Source: Viola odorata (taxonomy: Eukaryota; Streptophyta; Magnoliopsida; Malpighiales; Violaceae). Taken from it: 64,000 nt of DNA. The stretch lies in contig OY829545.1 of the NCBI GenBank assembly GCA_963691705.1, forward strand, positions 15,885,569 to 15,949,568, in the 5' to 3' direction. The notes beneath the pieces are model-generated. The model made no database searches. It was not told where the DNA came from and saw nothing but the letters and a program-made list of their open reading frames with translations. Position numbers and translations under genes: made by a program. Shown in pieces: positions 27,311 to 39,530 of this stretch; the stretch's first letter is position 1, and each line of letters opens with the position of its first letter.

Positions 27311-28261
27311 ATGTTAGATTCTGTGAGCGGTTGGGTAACCTTAACCCCGGCGACGCTATTCCTCTTCCTCAACCTCGTCATCGGAACCATCGCCGTCGCC
27401 TCCCGCTTTGGGTCCCACCACAAACCTCCTCCTCACCAGCACCAACAAGAAAACGATCATCATCATCAATATCAGCCGCTCGCACGTGCGCCGTCCCTTC
27501 TCGAGCGTGTTAGATCAGGCAACTTCCCTCTCTACAGATACCCGCCAGCAGATTCCGAGCACGAATACCAGGCCCAAACACTGCAGCGACCTCCGTCGTT
27601 TCTGGAACGGGTCAAGTCCATCGATTTCTCCTCTTATTACAGATCTGAGCCACAAACAGGTTTTACCCACGAACATGATTCTGACAACCATACGGGTCAC
27701 GTCACCGAATATGATACAACGAGCCATGGAGCTCCTTCTGTGCTAGAACGGGTCAAGTCGATTGGCTTCTCGACTTTCTACGCATCTCATCACCTCGAAA
27801 CCAGCGCGGATGAACCAGAATATGAAATCGATCGGGTCGACCCACCAAAGCTGGTGCGAGGGCCGTCTTTGTTACAAAGAGTCAAGTCCATAAAGTTCCC
27901 ATCACTATACAGGTATGACGCGGAAACGGAATCTGGGTCGGATCTTTACGATGAGTACGGGTCTGGTATGGAGCACCATCAAGTGACGAGGAGCAAGACG
28001 GAACCGAGGAAGAGGCAGGCGGCGAATCAGAAGATGAAGAAATCAGCAAGCGCAAAGGTGGTGGCGGCGGCTGAGGAGGAGGAGGTGGAGACGGTGGAGC
28101 GGAGGAGACCGACGACGACAAGAGTGGAGAAGACGCATATGTTTGGGGATGAAGAAGTGGATGCGAAAGCGGATGATTTCATTAACAGATTCAAGCAACA
28201 GTTGAAGTTGCAGAGGCTTGACTCTTTACTCCGTTACAAAGAAATTCTCACCGGAAAGTAG
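27311..28261 (+). CDS. A70-like DUF4408/DUF761 protein
   Basis: Single-exon protein of 316 residues resembling the Arabidopsis PAMP-induced protein A70 (At5g56980, recalled), of unknown biochemical role. The N-terminus is the DUF4408 membrane segment (SVSGWVTLTPATLFLFLNLV then IGTIAVASRF). The C-terminus is the DUF761 'cotton-fibre' motif (VDAKADDFINRFKQQLKLQR then LDSLLRYKEIL). Between them a motif of the form PS(L/F/V)L(E/Q)RV(K/R)S..F...Y occurs four times at intervals of roughly 38-48 residues, separated by acidic and His-rich linkers. A Lys/Ala/Glu-rich low-complexity stretch precedes the C-terminal motif. The ATG at 27311 was chosen because it begins the conserved DUF4408 segment. The upstream in-frame ATG at 27116 lies inside a transposon end and would add a poly-lysine leader. 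Confidence 0.85.
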   Translation: MLDSVSGWVTLTPATLFLFLNLVIGTIAVASRFGSHHKPPPHQHQQENDHHHQYQPLARAPSLLERVRSGNFPLYRYPPADSEHEYQAQTLQRPPSFLERVKSIDFSSYYRSEPQTGFTHEHDSDNHTGHVTEYDTTSHGAPSVLERVKSIGFSTFYASHHLETSADEPEYEIDRVDPPKLVRGPSLLQRVKSIKFPSLYRYDAETESGSDLYDEYGSGMEHHQVTRSKTEPRKRQAANQKMKKSASAKVVAAAEEEEVETVERRRPTTTRVEKTHMFGDEEVDAKADDFINRFKQQLKLQRLDSLLRYKEILTGK

Positions 28262-28911
28262 GGATTACGTTTTTTTTAAAGTAATAATTCGGTTTTATTT
28301 TATTTTTTAAATTTCTGATTCCATTTCAATGTTGTTGCAATGGCCGAGTCTGTAGATACCTAAGTACTTTAGCCACACGCTTTTCTTTGTGTTGTCTTTT
28401 TTAGAGATTTTTTGGATCAATGATGTTTAGCTTTTAGGAGATGAAGCACTGTTTCTGTTTGTTCTACCAAATAATAGAGGGGTGTTGTGGTCATTTCGCT
28501 GCTGATGTGAAAAATAGTTGCAGAAAGTGTACAAATTCAGGGCGTTGTCTACGGGATGAAGACAGGGGACTCGAAAATTCGAAAGATGACTGAAAACGAA
28601 ATGTCCTGGATTTCTAAAAATAATTTATTTTATTTCATCCAAGTATTTTATTCAGACTCTATCACTAAATAAGATCATACTCGAAAGTGAGTTTTTATTA
28701 ATATTTTATTACTACCGACGAACTAATGAACTAATCTTTTTTGGATCTGTTAAAAAAATAAAATTTAGAGATACAACCGGTTTCGAAGATTTACTATTCG
28801 TCCTACGACGCTCTGTAATTGAATTGGTGAATGTGGAAAAAGTGGAAAAGGAGAAAAGTTAAAGCAGCTGAATTGGAGCCACATCAGTGCTACTGCTATC
28901 TATATCTTCGT
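28262..28911. other. 3' flank of the A70-like gene
   Basis: This is 3' UTR followed by AT-rich intergenic DNA. A 9-bp target copy (TATCTTCGT, 28903-28911) of the next transposon forms its right edge. Confidence 0.45.
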
Positions 28912-30056
28912 GGGGTAATTGTGGAAAAACCTCCTGTATTATCGCGAAAAACAGAAACCTCCCTGTTTTTTATATTTTTTATTCCACCTCTCCTGAACTT
29001 TGGGTCAACTGCAAAACCACTCAATTCGTTAGTCAACGCTCCGTTTTCGTTTATTTTTTATTAGTTGACCATTGACTTTGATTAAAAAATTCAAAAAAAT
29101 TGTAAAAAATCCAAAAAAATGTAAATTAACCTAAAAATCTAGAAAAAAATGTAAAAATTCCAAACAAATATTTAATTAATCTAAAAATCCAGAAAAATGT
29201 AAAAATTCTAAAAAATTAAAAAAATGTTAAAATTCACAAAAAATTGTAAAATTCCAAAGAAAATTAATTAATAAGAAAAATGTTAAAATTCACAAAAAAA
29301 TGTAAAATTCCAAAGAAAATTAATTAATCCAAAAAATTGTAAAAATTCACAAAATAATGTAAAAATTTCAAAATAATGTTTAATTAATCTAAAAGTCTAG
29401 AAAAATGTAAAAATCTACAATTAATTAATTTTTTTACATTTTTTTTCGATTTTTTGATTAATTAATATTATTTTTGATTTTTAACATTTTTCTGTATTTT
29501 TAGATTAATTTCTGAATTTTACATTTTTTTTGGAATTTTTACATTTTTTGTGGATTTTTAGATTAATTAATTTTCTTTTGGATTTTAACAATTTTTATGG
29601 ATTTTTAGATTAATTAAATTTTCTTGGTTATTTTTACATTTTTTTCTGGATTTTTAGATTAATTATTTTTTTTTTATAAATTTTAATTTTCTTTTGGATT
29701 TGCTACATTTTTTCTGGATTTTTAGATTACTTATTTTTTTTTAGAATTGTTACATTTATTTTTATTTGTTGAAGTTTTTACATTTTTTTCTAAATTTTTA
29801 TGCTACTTTTTTTTTTGAATTTTTACAATTTTTTAAAGATTTTTTACATTTTTTGAGATTTTTTACATTTTAAAATTTTTTTTTAATCATAGTCAACGGT
29901 TAACTAACAAAAAAGAAACGAAAATATAGTGTTGATTAACGGATGAAGTAGTTTTACAGTTGACCCAAAATTTAAGGGAGGCGGAATAAAAAATCTAAAA
30001 AACATGAGAGATTTCTGTTTTTCACGATAGTACACGGGTCTTTCCACAATTACGCC
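28912..30056. mobile_element. Mutator-like foldback element, 1,145 bp
   Basis: The long terminal inverted repeats start GGGGTAATTGTGG on the left and, inverted, GGCGTAATTGTGG on the right, and continue for about 190 bp with gaps (conserved 'gaaaaacag', 'ttgggtcaactg', 'agtcaa'). The element is flanked by a 9-bp duplication, TATCTTCGT (28903-28911) and TATCTTCGC (30057-30065), as for Mutator-like elements. The core is almost pure A/T. The left half repeats 'aaaaatgtaaaaattc' and the right half its complement, so the element could fold into one giant hairpin. There is no coding capacity. Confidence 0.8.
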
Positions 30057-32128
30057 TATCTTCGCAGAATACTGCATATGCAATATGATCATGTCATGGC
30101 CAGGGTTGGACGGAAAAGTGGGAAACTCCGTCGGATCAGACTTTTGCCTGTTTTCAGAGCTTTATTGGAATATGAGCCATGCATGTGAATGCGTTGATCA
30201 GCAATTGAGTGAGTAGCTTATAGTTGCAGGATTAAGAGGAAGTGGTTACACCTTACCCATATTAGATAAGAGGAGTATTATCTAAAAATTATAAAAAGCG
30301 AAAGTAAAAACTAAAGGGCCGAATCTTATGTGAAGCGGAGAGACATAAATCGGCCAATATAGCTGGTTTTCGTGAAGTTCTTTTTTATGATTTAACGTTT
30401 TACCTATAAATATTTTTCATGTTAAAAATAAAGTGTTATCTTTTTAAAAGTATGTTGTGGTAATTTCATTATGCTGAACATGAAAGTGGTCATATATCCC
30501 ACCCTTTAATCCTATCCAATGACGGACTAATTCAGCGAAAGAGTGGACCATTCCAATAGTTTTGACACAGTTGCATTCTCAAAATTCAAACACGACACAT
30601 TCTCAATATCCTTTTTTGTCGTATTAGTTAATTAAGCAAAATTGTCACGCAATCACCAACTTGTTTGTCTCGTATCCAAGGGACGGACGTGTTTCTTCCG
30701 ATGCAAGAGAAGAGATTAGCACTAACCGTGATATTTCGTTATTATATTTCCAAACATCGTCATCCACAAAGCATCTTGCGGTTCAACTGCAGAGGGTCCA
30801 CCACATATACTCAGTTGTTTTTTCTATTGGAAAAAAGGCCATTGAAGTGGCTCATAGGGCAGTTTGATACTTAAAAAAAAATCTATCTTTAGAGTTTAAA
30901 CTATAGTCAAGCAAAAATATTCTTTATGGTAGGTACAAAATCGGGCCCATTTCTCTTAATTTTTCAACTATCAAATTCAAATTCAAATTAATAACTGGGA
31001 TTAATTAATGATCATCTCAATCAAACAAAGAAAAAGAAAACTGTTAGACCATTTTCATAAAATTATTGTTATACACTTAATATATATAGTGCAAATGGGA
31101 TATGCGGGTCCTTTTTATTATCATTATAAGTTGGAAATATTGATAAACAGCAAAACAAGAATTAAGCTTAAAAAAACCCGATCCTGACCGTAAAAAATAA
31201 AAAAAACTATGGAAACCATTAACCAATTTCATAGCAAACTTCATTCGAATTTATGTTGTTTAAACATTAAGAAAATCATCATAGCATATATAAAAAAAAT
31301 CTTTCAATGAAAAAATGTTCAATTTGGTATGAACAAAACTAATAGAATTCATTTTAATTATAGTTCTATTTAATTACTTGATTGGTATCAACAAAAAGCA
31401 AGAGTTCAATTCAACATGAATTGAATGAACTCAAATATAACACGGATAGAATTCTACTAAAAATAGGTTTGATTGTGAGAGAATTCAGTTAAGTTTTTAA
31501 TAATCAATTATCATGTTACCCATGGAATCGTTGAAACGATCGATGATGATCTGATTGTCCTTTTTCTGCTTGTATGTGCGTATCAATGTTGTGAGGAAGA
31601 AAAGAAGACGCGATGGTGCAACTCCAGTGATCGGCGACAGTGAAGGGCGCCGAAGTTGTGGTGGTCGGAAGAGGGATGAGATTCGTCAGCGATCGAAGAT
31701 GGTGGCGGAGAGCGTGACTCCCATGTTGGTGACTGTTGCTTTTTTTTCTTCTGACTGCGGCACTTATTGTAAATTTTCCAGATTTCCATGCATGAACGCT
31801 TCATAAGTTTCTCATGGGCCTTTCTTCATAAAGGAGACTTCATTGGTTAGCCCATTTAGTCCATCAATTCCAAAGCTTCAGCTCAATATAAAAATTTCCT
31901 ATCTTAGCCCAGGCCCACGAATCATTTTACCAAGCACTACCCAGCAACTCATTTTTTACCGTTTTACCCTCTCTGAAAAAACTGATATTCAAGCACCACT
32001 TGACCTCGCGTTGTCTAAACGCCCCGTTTTTCTGTACCACACCACACACACACACAAAAAACCCGTATCATAAACCGAACTCGTTAGAAATAAAAAAAAA
32101 GGTCGAATAACTCTGAAATTCAACTATC
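30057..32128. other. Intergenic region upstream of the DENR gene
   Basis: This is AT-rich DNA with a GC-richer island at about 31590-31740 whose open frames on either strand have no recognisable domain. The last 250 bp is the likely DENR promoter and 5' UTR, including a short CA repeat near 32040-32055. Confidence 0.45.
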
Positions 32129-34154
32129 ATGGCGGAGAAGCCCCAGCCAGTTCGCGTACTCTACTGCGGAGTTTGCAGTTTACCGGCCGAGTATTGCGAG
32201 TTTGGACCGGATTTCGGAAAATGCAAGCCGTGGTTGATCCAAAACGCGCCGGACCTTTATCCGGATCTAATAAGAGGTTGCTCAATCGACCTAATATCAT
32301 TTTTGTTTTCTAGTTTTTATACTAATTCAATTGCAATATATTTATTTATTATTTGTTCGGCAGATGCGAATAGCCAAGAAGCTAATACAGTTGCGGACCA
32401 GTTACAAGCTAGTGGCATCTCTTCTAGCAGTGGCGGTGCTGCTGCTCCATCTGCAGGTAACCTTATTTATGTGTATGTGTTCGTATTGTTCGTATCTTAT
32501 TATAGTTGGGGTGAATTTTTGAATTTGTTCTTGAATTTTGGATGTTAATAGTTCCGTTGCTTTATGTGAATGTACATTTGTCTGTGACTGAGTTTTGCTT
32601 GCGATAAATTATTGACCTGCGCGTGTGGCGGTTGCAGGGGGCGCTAAGCAAGAAGAAGTTAAACGTCTTCCTGGTGGGAAGGTTAAGAAGAAAGTAAGAG
32701 TTTGTTTTTTGTTTTTTTTCTTTTTCTTATAGAGTGAATTTGATTCTTATCGATGGAATCACCTCTTGACTGAACAATTTGTAGGAGAGGCAAGAAGTTA
32801 TTATTGAAAAGGTCACACGTAATAAGCGAAAATCCATCACCACTGTTAAAGGGCTGGAACTTTTCGGTGTGTAATACCCTGCTTTGATTGTGGCTTTCTC
32901 TTTCAATGTTTTTATCTGAGAAGCATATTTAACTGTGTTCTTATGGTTGCATTTCAGGTGTTAAACTCAGTGATGCTTCAAAGAAACTAGGGAAAAAGTT
33001 TGCTACAGGTGCTTCAGTTGTTAAGGTGCGTTTTGTGTTTGGGCACTAGATATTGTCTGCTCTAAGTGATGACCAAATCTTAAGTCACTTGAATGATATT
33101 TTTTCACCCTGTAATCTAATTCTTTGATTGGTTTTAGGGTCCAACTGAGAAGGAGCAGATTGATGTTCAAGGAGACATATCATATGACGTTGTGGACTTC
33201 ATTACTGAGACATGGCCTGATGTAACAAACTTGTTTTCTCTCCTCTTTTATATCATCTGTCATGAGAGTTTCGATTGTGTTCATACCTTGAAAGAAATAG
33301 ACTGTAAATTTCTCTAATTACCCCCACTGTTACTAACCATGCCTTTGGTTTATAAGTAATGAAACTTGGGTACGCAATGTATGTTTGCTGCTAATATTCT
33401 TCTTGATGTGCCGTATCCAAGCTTTCGTTGTTTTTGACAATCTTCCTATAGTTCATGAGAGGGATGCTGGTCAGTAGTATTTTATTCTTTTCTTTCCTCT
33501 TTGTGTTAATCTTGGAGTACTTCTTAGCTTTTCAGAACATATTTGGGAGGATAATGTTGCTGGCATCTCTCCTTCTTAATGTTAGGGTACTATTAGTCAA
33601 ATTATTGTATAGATACATACCCTTCATTTTGGAACAAAGAACAAACCGTACCATTATGATTCACTCCAATAAGAAACTGAAGTGGTGCCAAATTGGTTTC
33701 CATAATTATTTTCCATGGTATAAGCAATGGGCATCATCCATACCTCAAGTTTTGTAACTTGTCATGGGGGTTGGTATTTTCATTAGGAACTTGTTTAGGT
33801 AGTAAGAGATGATCTCAAACTTTATTCTTTTATTGTTGCCCTTGGACCAAGTAAAAGGAATTTAAGCGGGGAAAATGATTGAAGATTAATCTTTTGACTT
33901 CCTCCTAAAACTCTTGTAATATGAATTTTGAAGTATAGGATTTGTAACGGCAAGGAAATATACTAGAATAAATTACCTCATTATGTTATTTTCATATTAT
34001 GATTAATAATGTTGCTTTTCTACAATGATCTATATGGACAGTCATTTTTAGCATTACCTTAGTACTTGTTCTAAGTTAATTGATCTTCTATTTGTAGGTA
34101 CCGGAAACTGCTATTTATTTCATTGAAGACGGGAAAAAGGTGCCAGCTGCTTGA
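32129..34154 (+). CDS. DENR: Density-regulated protein homologue (DENR, SUI1 domain)
   Basis: Homologue of DENR, which with MCTS1 promotes translation re-initiation after upstream ORFs and recycles 40S subunits (family knowledge). Seven exons fit: 32129-32276, 32364-32456, 32638-32693, 32785-32866, 32958-33025, 33138-33221 and 34098-34154, giving 195 residues against about 198 in human. The N-terminal zinc-binding segment is VLYCGVCSLPAEYCEF..GKC. The middle is Ser/Ala- and Lys-rich (LPGGKVKKK). The C-terminal SUI1 domain runs from VIIEKVTRNKRKSITTVKGL through SDASKKLGKKFATGASVV and QIDVQGDI to the end PETAIYFIEDGKKVPAA. The start is the first ATG of the conserved N-terminus. Intron 6 is 876 bp with no gene in it. 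All junctions are GT-AG with matching phase. Confidence 0.95.
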
Positions 34155-37100
34155 TTGTGAATCATGGATGTCAACGATGGCATGACAGTCCCCATGTTCA
34201 CTGCCATCTCACTTTATCTTTGTTGCCAAACTGAATATATTGGGTAGTTGGGTACTTTCTCTAAGTTAACGGTCTTGTTTTCTCTCAACGGAGAAAACAG
34301 TATTTGCGTTTTGCAAGTGAAATATGTTTTGAAATCAATGGCTATTATATATAGAGCAGTAATTCTATGTGCTACTTCGGTTTTCCGTCTTTATACTAAA
34401 GGCTCTGCTGAGTTGAATTCTGAACAAGCAACAGGCTCTTCAGAATGTTTCATTTTTTGTCAGAGATGCTAGCTTTTGCTAACCTGGAATTTTATTCTTT
34501 CTTGTGGTAGGAGCTAGGGCTGATATATAGACGGGAAGCCGCATAATGTAACTTGTTCTGAACTTTTTTTTGACATGTTTTAGACTTCCATATCTGCAAA
34601 GATGATATGTGGTTATCTAATGTCAGACTAGATCACTCCCTTGATTTTGTGTGCCTACTATAAGGTAAGTGATTTGCATTTCACTGAACACAAGTGAATC
34701 TAATGGCAGCTCCCTAATGTTATGGTCTAGATATCACAGGCATTATAGCAGAACATAGGGCACTGCTGTTAGACTTACAATAACAGTTTTGTTTATCCAT
34801 CAAAATCTCCAAATTATTGATCACTACAAGCATCTTTTTGGAAGAGGGCATTCTTCCAATCCCTAAACAGTTTAAAACCATGTCTTTTTTCATTGAAAAA
34901 CTGAGAATTAGAGGACTAACCCCACTTTGTTTTGTAGGAGGTATGAGGGTTACAGTCATTGTATTTAAAACCATTGTTCATTTAATTTTGTTAGTTTTTA
35001 TCCCCTTTCTATTGAACTACACACAAATATCTCTTCGGCTATTAGATTAGAAATGATCTTATTTGTACTGAGTCGATCTATTCAGGAGATAGGTACTAGC
35101 CCTTCACGGGACAGCCTAGCCTCTTGTTTAGGGAATGACTAATCTTGTTTGTAGCGAGTGGATGTATTCAAGTGGTAGGTACTAGCTTACTTTGAGGGTA
35201 ACCTAACCTCTTGGTTAAGGAACGATTGATCTTGTAAGGACAAACATAATCTCTTGTTTAGGAATGAATGCAAGTGTTGAACTAGTAACACCAACATTAA
35301 TTACTTGAAACTAAAAGCGGACAAAAATGATGTGTATGCTATTATTGTTAAACTTTCCTTTCGGCTCAAGAATCTGAAGAAATTACACACTATTATGGAT
35401 TGCAATAATTGAGAGAATTAAATTAGGTTTGATTGGTGTCCCATTTTTGTTGTATGCTCAAGCTACTAGCAAAAACCTATTATATGTACAAAAGCTTAAC
35501 CTATTTGAAAACCCTACGGCTGCGTTTTGTCCTGATGGTGATAAGAGATTATGAGAGTGGGTAAGGATTTGTTGGGCCGTGCAGGAGGATCTCCTTGGAT
35601 TTTCCATAGATCTTATCTGCTTTGTTTATACGTAGAGGCATCTTACCTGTCTGTCAAGGTGACCACATTTTTAGTAAAAGAAAATTTTGTTTCCATTTTT
35701 AGTCTGCAATTATTTAGATATATATAGCAAGTATCTCTTGTATGATCCACCAAGTTATGATGGAAAAAGAGTTTTAAAAGCTAACGCAGTAAAGTGAAAA
35801 GGATGAGAGGCAAGAGCATGGGTCAATGAATTGCTTGTAGAGTGGTGTGGGTAGGCTAGCTAGTTGATAGTGATAACTCTTTTTTCTGTGGTGGATTTTT
35901 GGTTAATAGGGTTTATGAAAAAGGATAGGTTTGGTTGGGTAAGCTTTTTTATTATTATTTTTATTGGTGGGATCAAAATACGATCCCAACCATGATAATT
36001 TTCTCATTTTATTATCACAAAAAGATTAGATAATTATACCAATTATTTAGAGCCCAAGGGAGATGTTACATTTTTGGCATTCGCATCACAAGAACAATGC
36101 ATATTCTGGGAATTTGTATGGTAAGAAGAAAGACTTGTATTAATGTCATGAGAAACTCATGCTTTTGGGTAGAGATTGGAATCAAATCTAAATCATATAC
36201 TTATTCGAAGCAAATTGTCGACAGATTTGTCCCTTTTGCAGTCAGTCGTGATTGTCTTCGTCGTTGTTTTAATTGCCATCAGCATCAAACACTTGCTAAC
36301 ATTTAACTAGAAGCAATATTGTACCAACCATTAATCAGCTACTTCTTGACTCCACCAAACTCTTGAGAGTTTACACCATGAGAGTGAATGGATTAATAAT
36401 TCGGTGAATCCACCTTCTATCCACAATCTTTTTACATAGAATGATACTATCCGTTTTTAACTAAGCTCGTACGATTTTCCAAAAAATCTCATTTACTAAT
36501 TTATTTTATATTTTCGATACACGTCTGCTACCAATATATTAAGATCCATGTAAAACAGCTCATGATTATAGCTGTGTGAATGCATATCCTTTAAGGCTCT
36601 TTTTCCCTCTCTCTTGGTTAGCTAGTTTATATTTTATCAATCTTGGAGTAGTTTCGTTTTGGTATGAAAGTGCTTATACCGAGGTTGGCTGTCAATTTGG
36701 GGCACATTCTTGTCCCACATAATTAAATTTTGGTCCCTCTTTTTTATTTATTGTCTTTTTGTGAATTCTTAATAATCTTCTCTTCTTTATTTCTCCCTAT
36801 ACTCAACACAAAAGATCGATATAAACATACTAGTATTAAGTACAAGCAATTGTAAAGATCTTAATTGTTTGGTTGATTTGTGTAATGTTGCATTAGAACC
36901 AACCAATTGCTTAGTGTAACAGGTAAAATTAGGTTGACTTGACTTCCCTTCAAAATTGTAGATTTGAATGATCAAGAACAAGATTAACTACTTAATTAAT
37001 TGTTAACTAACTTTTTTATTCACTAAATGATATTGCCATAATCTTCTGAAACAAGTACACGTACCACTCTCAGTCTCTCTCTTTTTTTCTGCCCTTTCTT

Positions 37101-37220
37101 GACTATATAATTCTTGAGAATACGTGGCCTGGTGGGATATTGATGTTAACTTATGCTTTACCTTCTTTTTTTCGTCTCTTCTTTTTTCAATTTACTTAAC
37201 TCTTTTTTTTTTCTATTATA
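34155..37220. other. Gene-poor intergenic region
   Basis: The first about 400 bp is DENR 3' UTR. The remainder is AT-rich with short spurious open frames. Diverged direct repeats lie at 35054-35270. No gene was recognised. Confidence 0.45.
35054..35270. repeat. Diverged tandem repeat, about 87-bp period
   Basis: Units begin near 35054, 35141 and 35228 with '(g/a)atctt(a/g)t', followed by 'aggtactag', then 'cctagcctcttgttta' or 'cctaacctcttggtta'. The third unit is partial. Confidence 0.6.
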
Positions 37221-37314
37221 CTCCCTCCGGTTTTTAATAAATAATTTTCTGAAACAGTAACATTCAGTAAAACAAATATCAAAAAATCAAACAAAGTGTA
37301 CAGTAACATTCAGT
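37221..37314 (-). mobile_element. Truncated Stowaway-like MITE
   Basis: The left end CTCCCTCCGG follows a TA at 37219-37220. The segment 'cagtaacattcagtaaaaca' onward to 'gtgtacagtaacattcag' is the reverse complement of the left part of the MITE at 55574-55842. The second terminus is missing. Confidence 0.7.
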
Positions 37315-39530
37315 ATGTTAGGACTTAGGAGGAGGTGTGTGTGCGAAGTTTACATGCACATGTATGGGTTTATCCTATGATTAAGAGCACATCTTAGCTG
37401 GATTTGTGTTTAATATTAATTAGGATATTGTTTCATAAACAAACATTAACTATTTTAATTAATAAGTGGTCATCAATTTATTGTTACAACGGCTTATATA
37501 CATGTCCACATTCAATAATACGATCAATTAATAATATCTTTACCCATAAGTATGTGATTATATTAACTGTTGTTCTAGGTTAAGTAGAGGTTTTAGATTC
37601 TAACCCTAAATATAATTGTGTTGAAATTTATAAGAAAAAGTTTTACTACTTTTTAAAATTCTGTCCTGTTCGAGTTTGAATTAGTCGACATCTAATAGTG
37701 ACGGAAAATCGAATGATTTTGAAAAATATATATTTATACTCTAACTCTTGAGTGTAACTTTGTTTGGTTGCTTGGAAAAGAGAGAACAACTCTACTAATT
37801 AGTCAGGATTTGTATAATTGAAAAGAGATTTAGGTGATCTAGCCATCTAATTTGTCGCTGGATCTAATCACGCATCTTGCATATTTCATAAGAGTTTAAT
37901 GTTTCCCCCCCGATATGTTATCATGCTCTTCAGCAGGGGTTTAAGACATCTTATAGAAACATAGTCATGAGTTCGTCTTTAATATGAGAAAGTTTACTCA
38001 CTTCTTATCCTCACTTTAGCTGCGATGTGAACTTTTTTCACATAGAATCTCACTCTTCATTTTTCACTGCGAAATCTAATTACACATTTTAACATTATAA
38101 TTTAATAGTAGTTTGTGTGGTTTGATCTATCGTAATCTTTCAGTAGGCATTTACCATATGTAAATCTCACACGTCTCAAAGTAACATTTAAATTCTATTT
38201 TTGGTCTATAATTATGGAGTACATAAGACATCAAAAGGTCTGTTTGAGATTGTGTTCTGTTTTTTCCCACCATAGATTTAACGGTCAAAATTATTTCTAG
38301 CAGAAACTTCTGTCGTAAGCCATTTTGATCATTGATGATGGTCATATTTGGGATTAATTAGTGCTTCAACCCATGTTTTATTTCATGCGATACTTTCGGT
38401 ATTTTTGGTTACTTATTTTACCGTGAAGCTAACCTATCAATCATCTCATGACTTAATAACCCGTTTGACACTGATATCATGTTTCGAGAACGTATGGATT
38501 AGATAATGCCTCGAAGAGACTACACTTTGTACTTAGATGTAATTTTTAATTTCCTTTTTTTTTTCCAAAAAGGAAAAAGAAGGAGAGGGATGAAATAATG
38601 AATCCCTCGTGGCATGGGACCCAGTAATCTGAGTGATTCGGCCGGAAAGAGTTAGGAAAGTGGAGAAGATGGGGTCGTGATGAGTATGTTAGGAGGTGTG
38701 TGCGTGTTTTACATGCACATGAATGGGTTTGTCATGATTAATCAAGACTTGAGCACCTCTTTACTAATTACCAAACATTAGTTATCTTAATTAATAAGTG
38801 GTTAATTACCAACTCTGTCACAACGGCTTATATACATAATCACATATTTAATAATACAATCGATTAATATATGGAATGTAGATAAGTTGGTAATGATTTT
38901 TTCTGACTTAACTAAGATTTTGAATTTGAACTTCGAAAATACCGTTGTTATAAAACCATTAGAAAGAGTTCACCACCGAAAAAGACCTATAAAATTCGAA
39001 TCTAGATTAGTTAATCAGTGGGTTGGATTACTCCACGCGAGTAATTTTGTTTGGTATGCTTGCAAAGGAGAGTACAATTCTAATAATTACTCAGAATTTG
39101 TATAATTATAAGGAGATTTAGGTGATCTTGCCTTCCAGTATTTACACTATCATTGGCTTCAAGACTGCTAAATTGCTAATAATTGATGATAGTAGTACGT
39201 AGCCTAGTAGGAAATTGGGCAAAACAACGTGCTCTAATCATGAATTCCGACTCTAGGAATAGAGTGAGCTGGTTGAGTTTAAGAGAATTATTTTGTTCGG
39301 CAATACTCAAGTAAAATTATTCTATTATTCTAAAAAGATAGATTAGAGGAGCTGACAAAAATTAAGAGTATTAAAAAAGAAGATGATCTTCCTCCGCTCT
39401 TTTTAAATGGCTCAAATATTGACTTAAGTTTTTGGTTTGAAATAAGACATTAAATGGTTTGTTTGGGATTACATCTGTTTTAATTCCACTATAAATTATT
39501 TCTAAGCTTCTGCCATAAGCGATTGTGTTT
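37315..39530. repeat. Old direct duplication (about 37315-38340 and 38685-39530)
   Basis: Colinear shared blocks, in the same order: 'taggaggtgtgtg', 'acatgcacatg(t/a)atgggttt', 'aattaataagtggt', 'acaacggcttatataca', 'agatttaggtgatct', 'ggt(c/t)tgtttg(a/g)gatt' and 'ctgtcgtaagc'/'ctgccataagc'. The copies are well diverged and about 1.3 kb apart. No gene was seen in either copy. Confidence 0.7.

Noticed and set aside
31555..31806. GC-richer frames on both strands
   Set aside because: Frames overlap on both strands with no recognisable motif. This is probably part of an old repeat or a 5' leader-like fragment.
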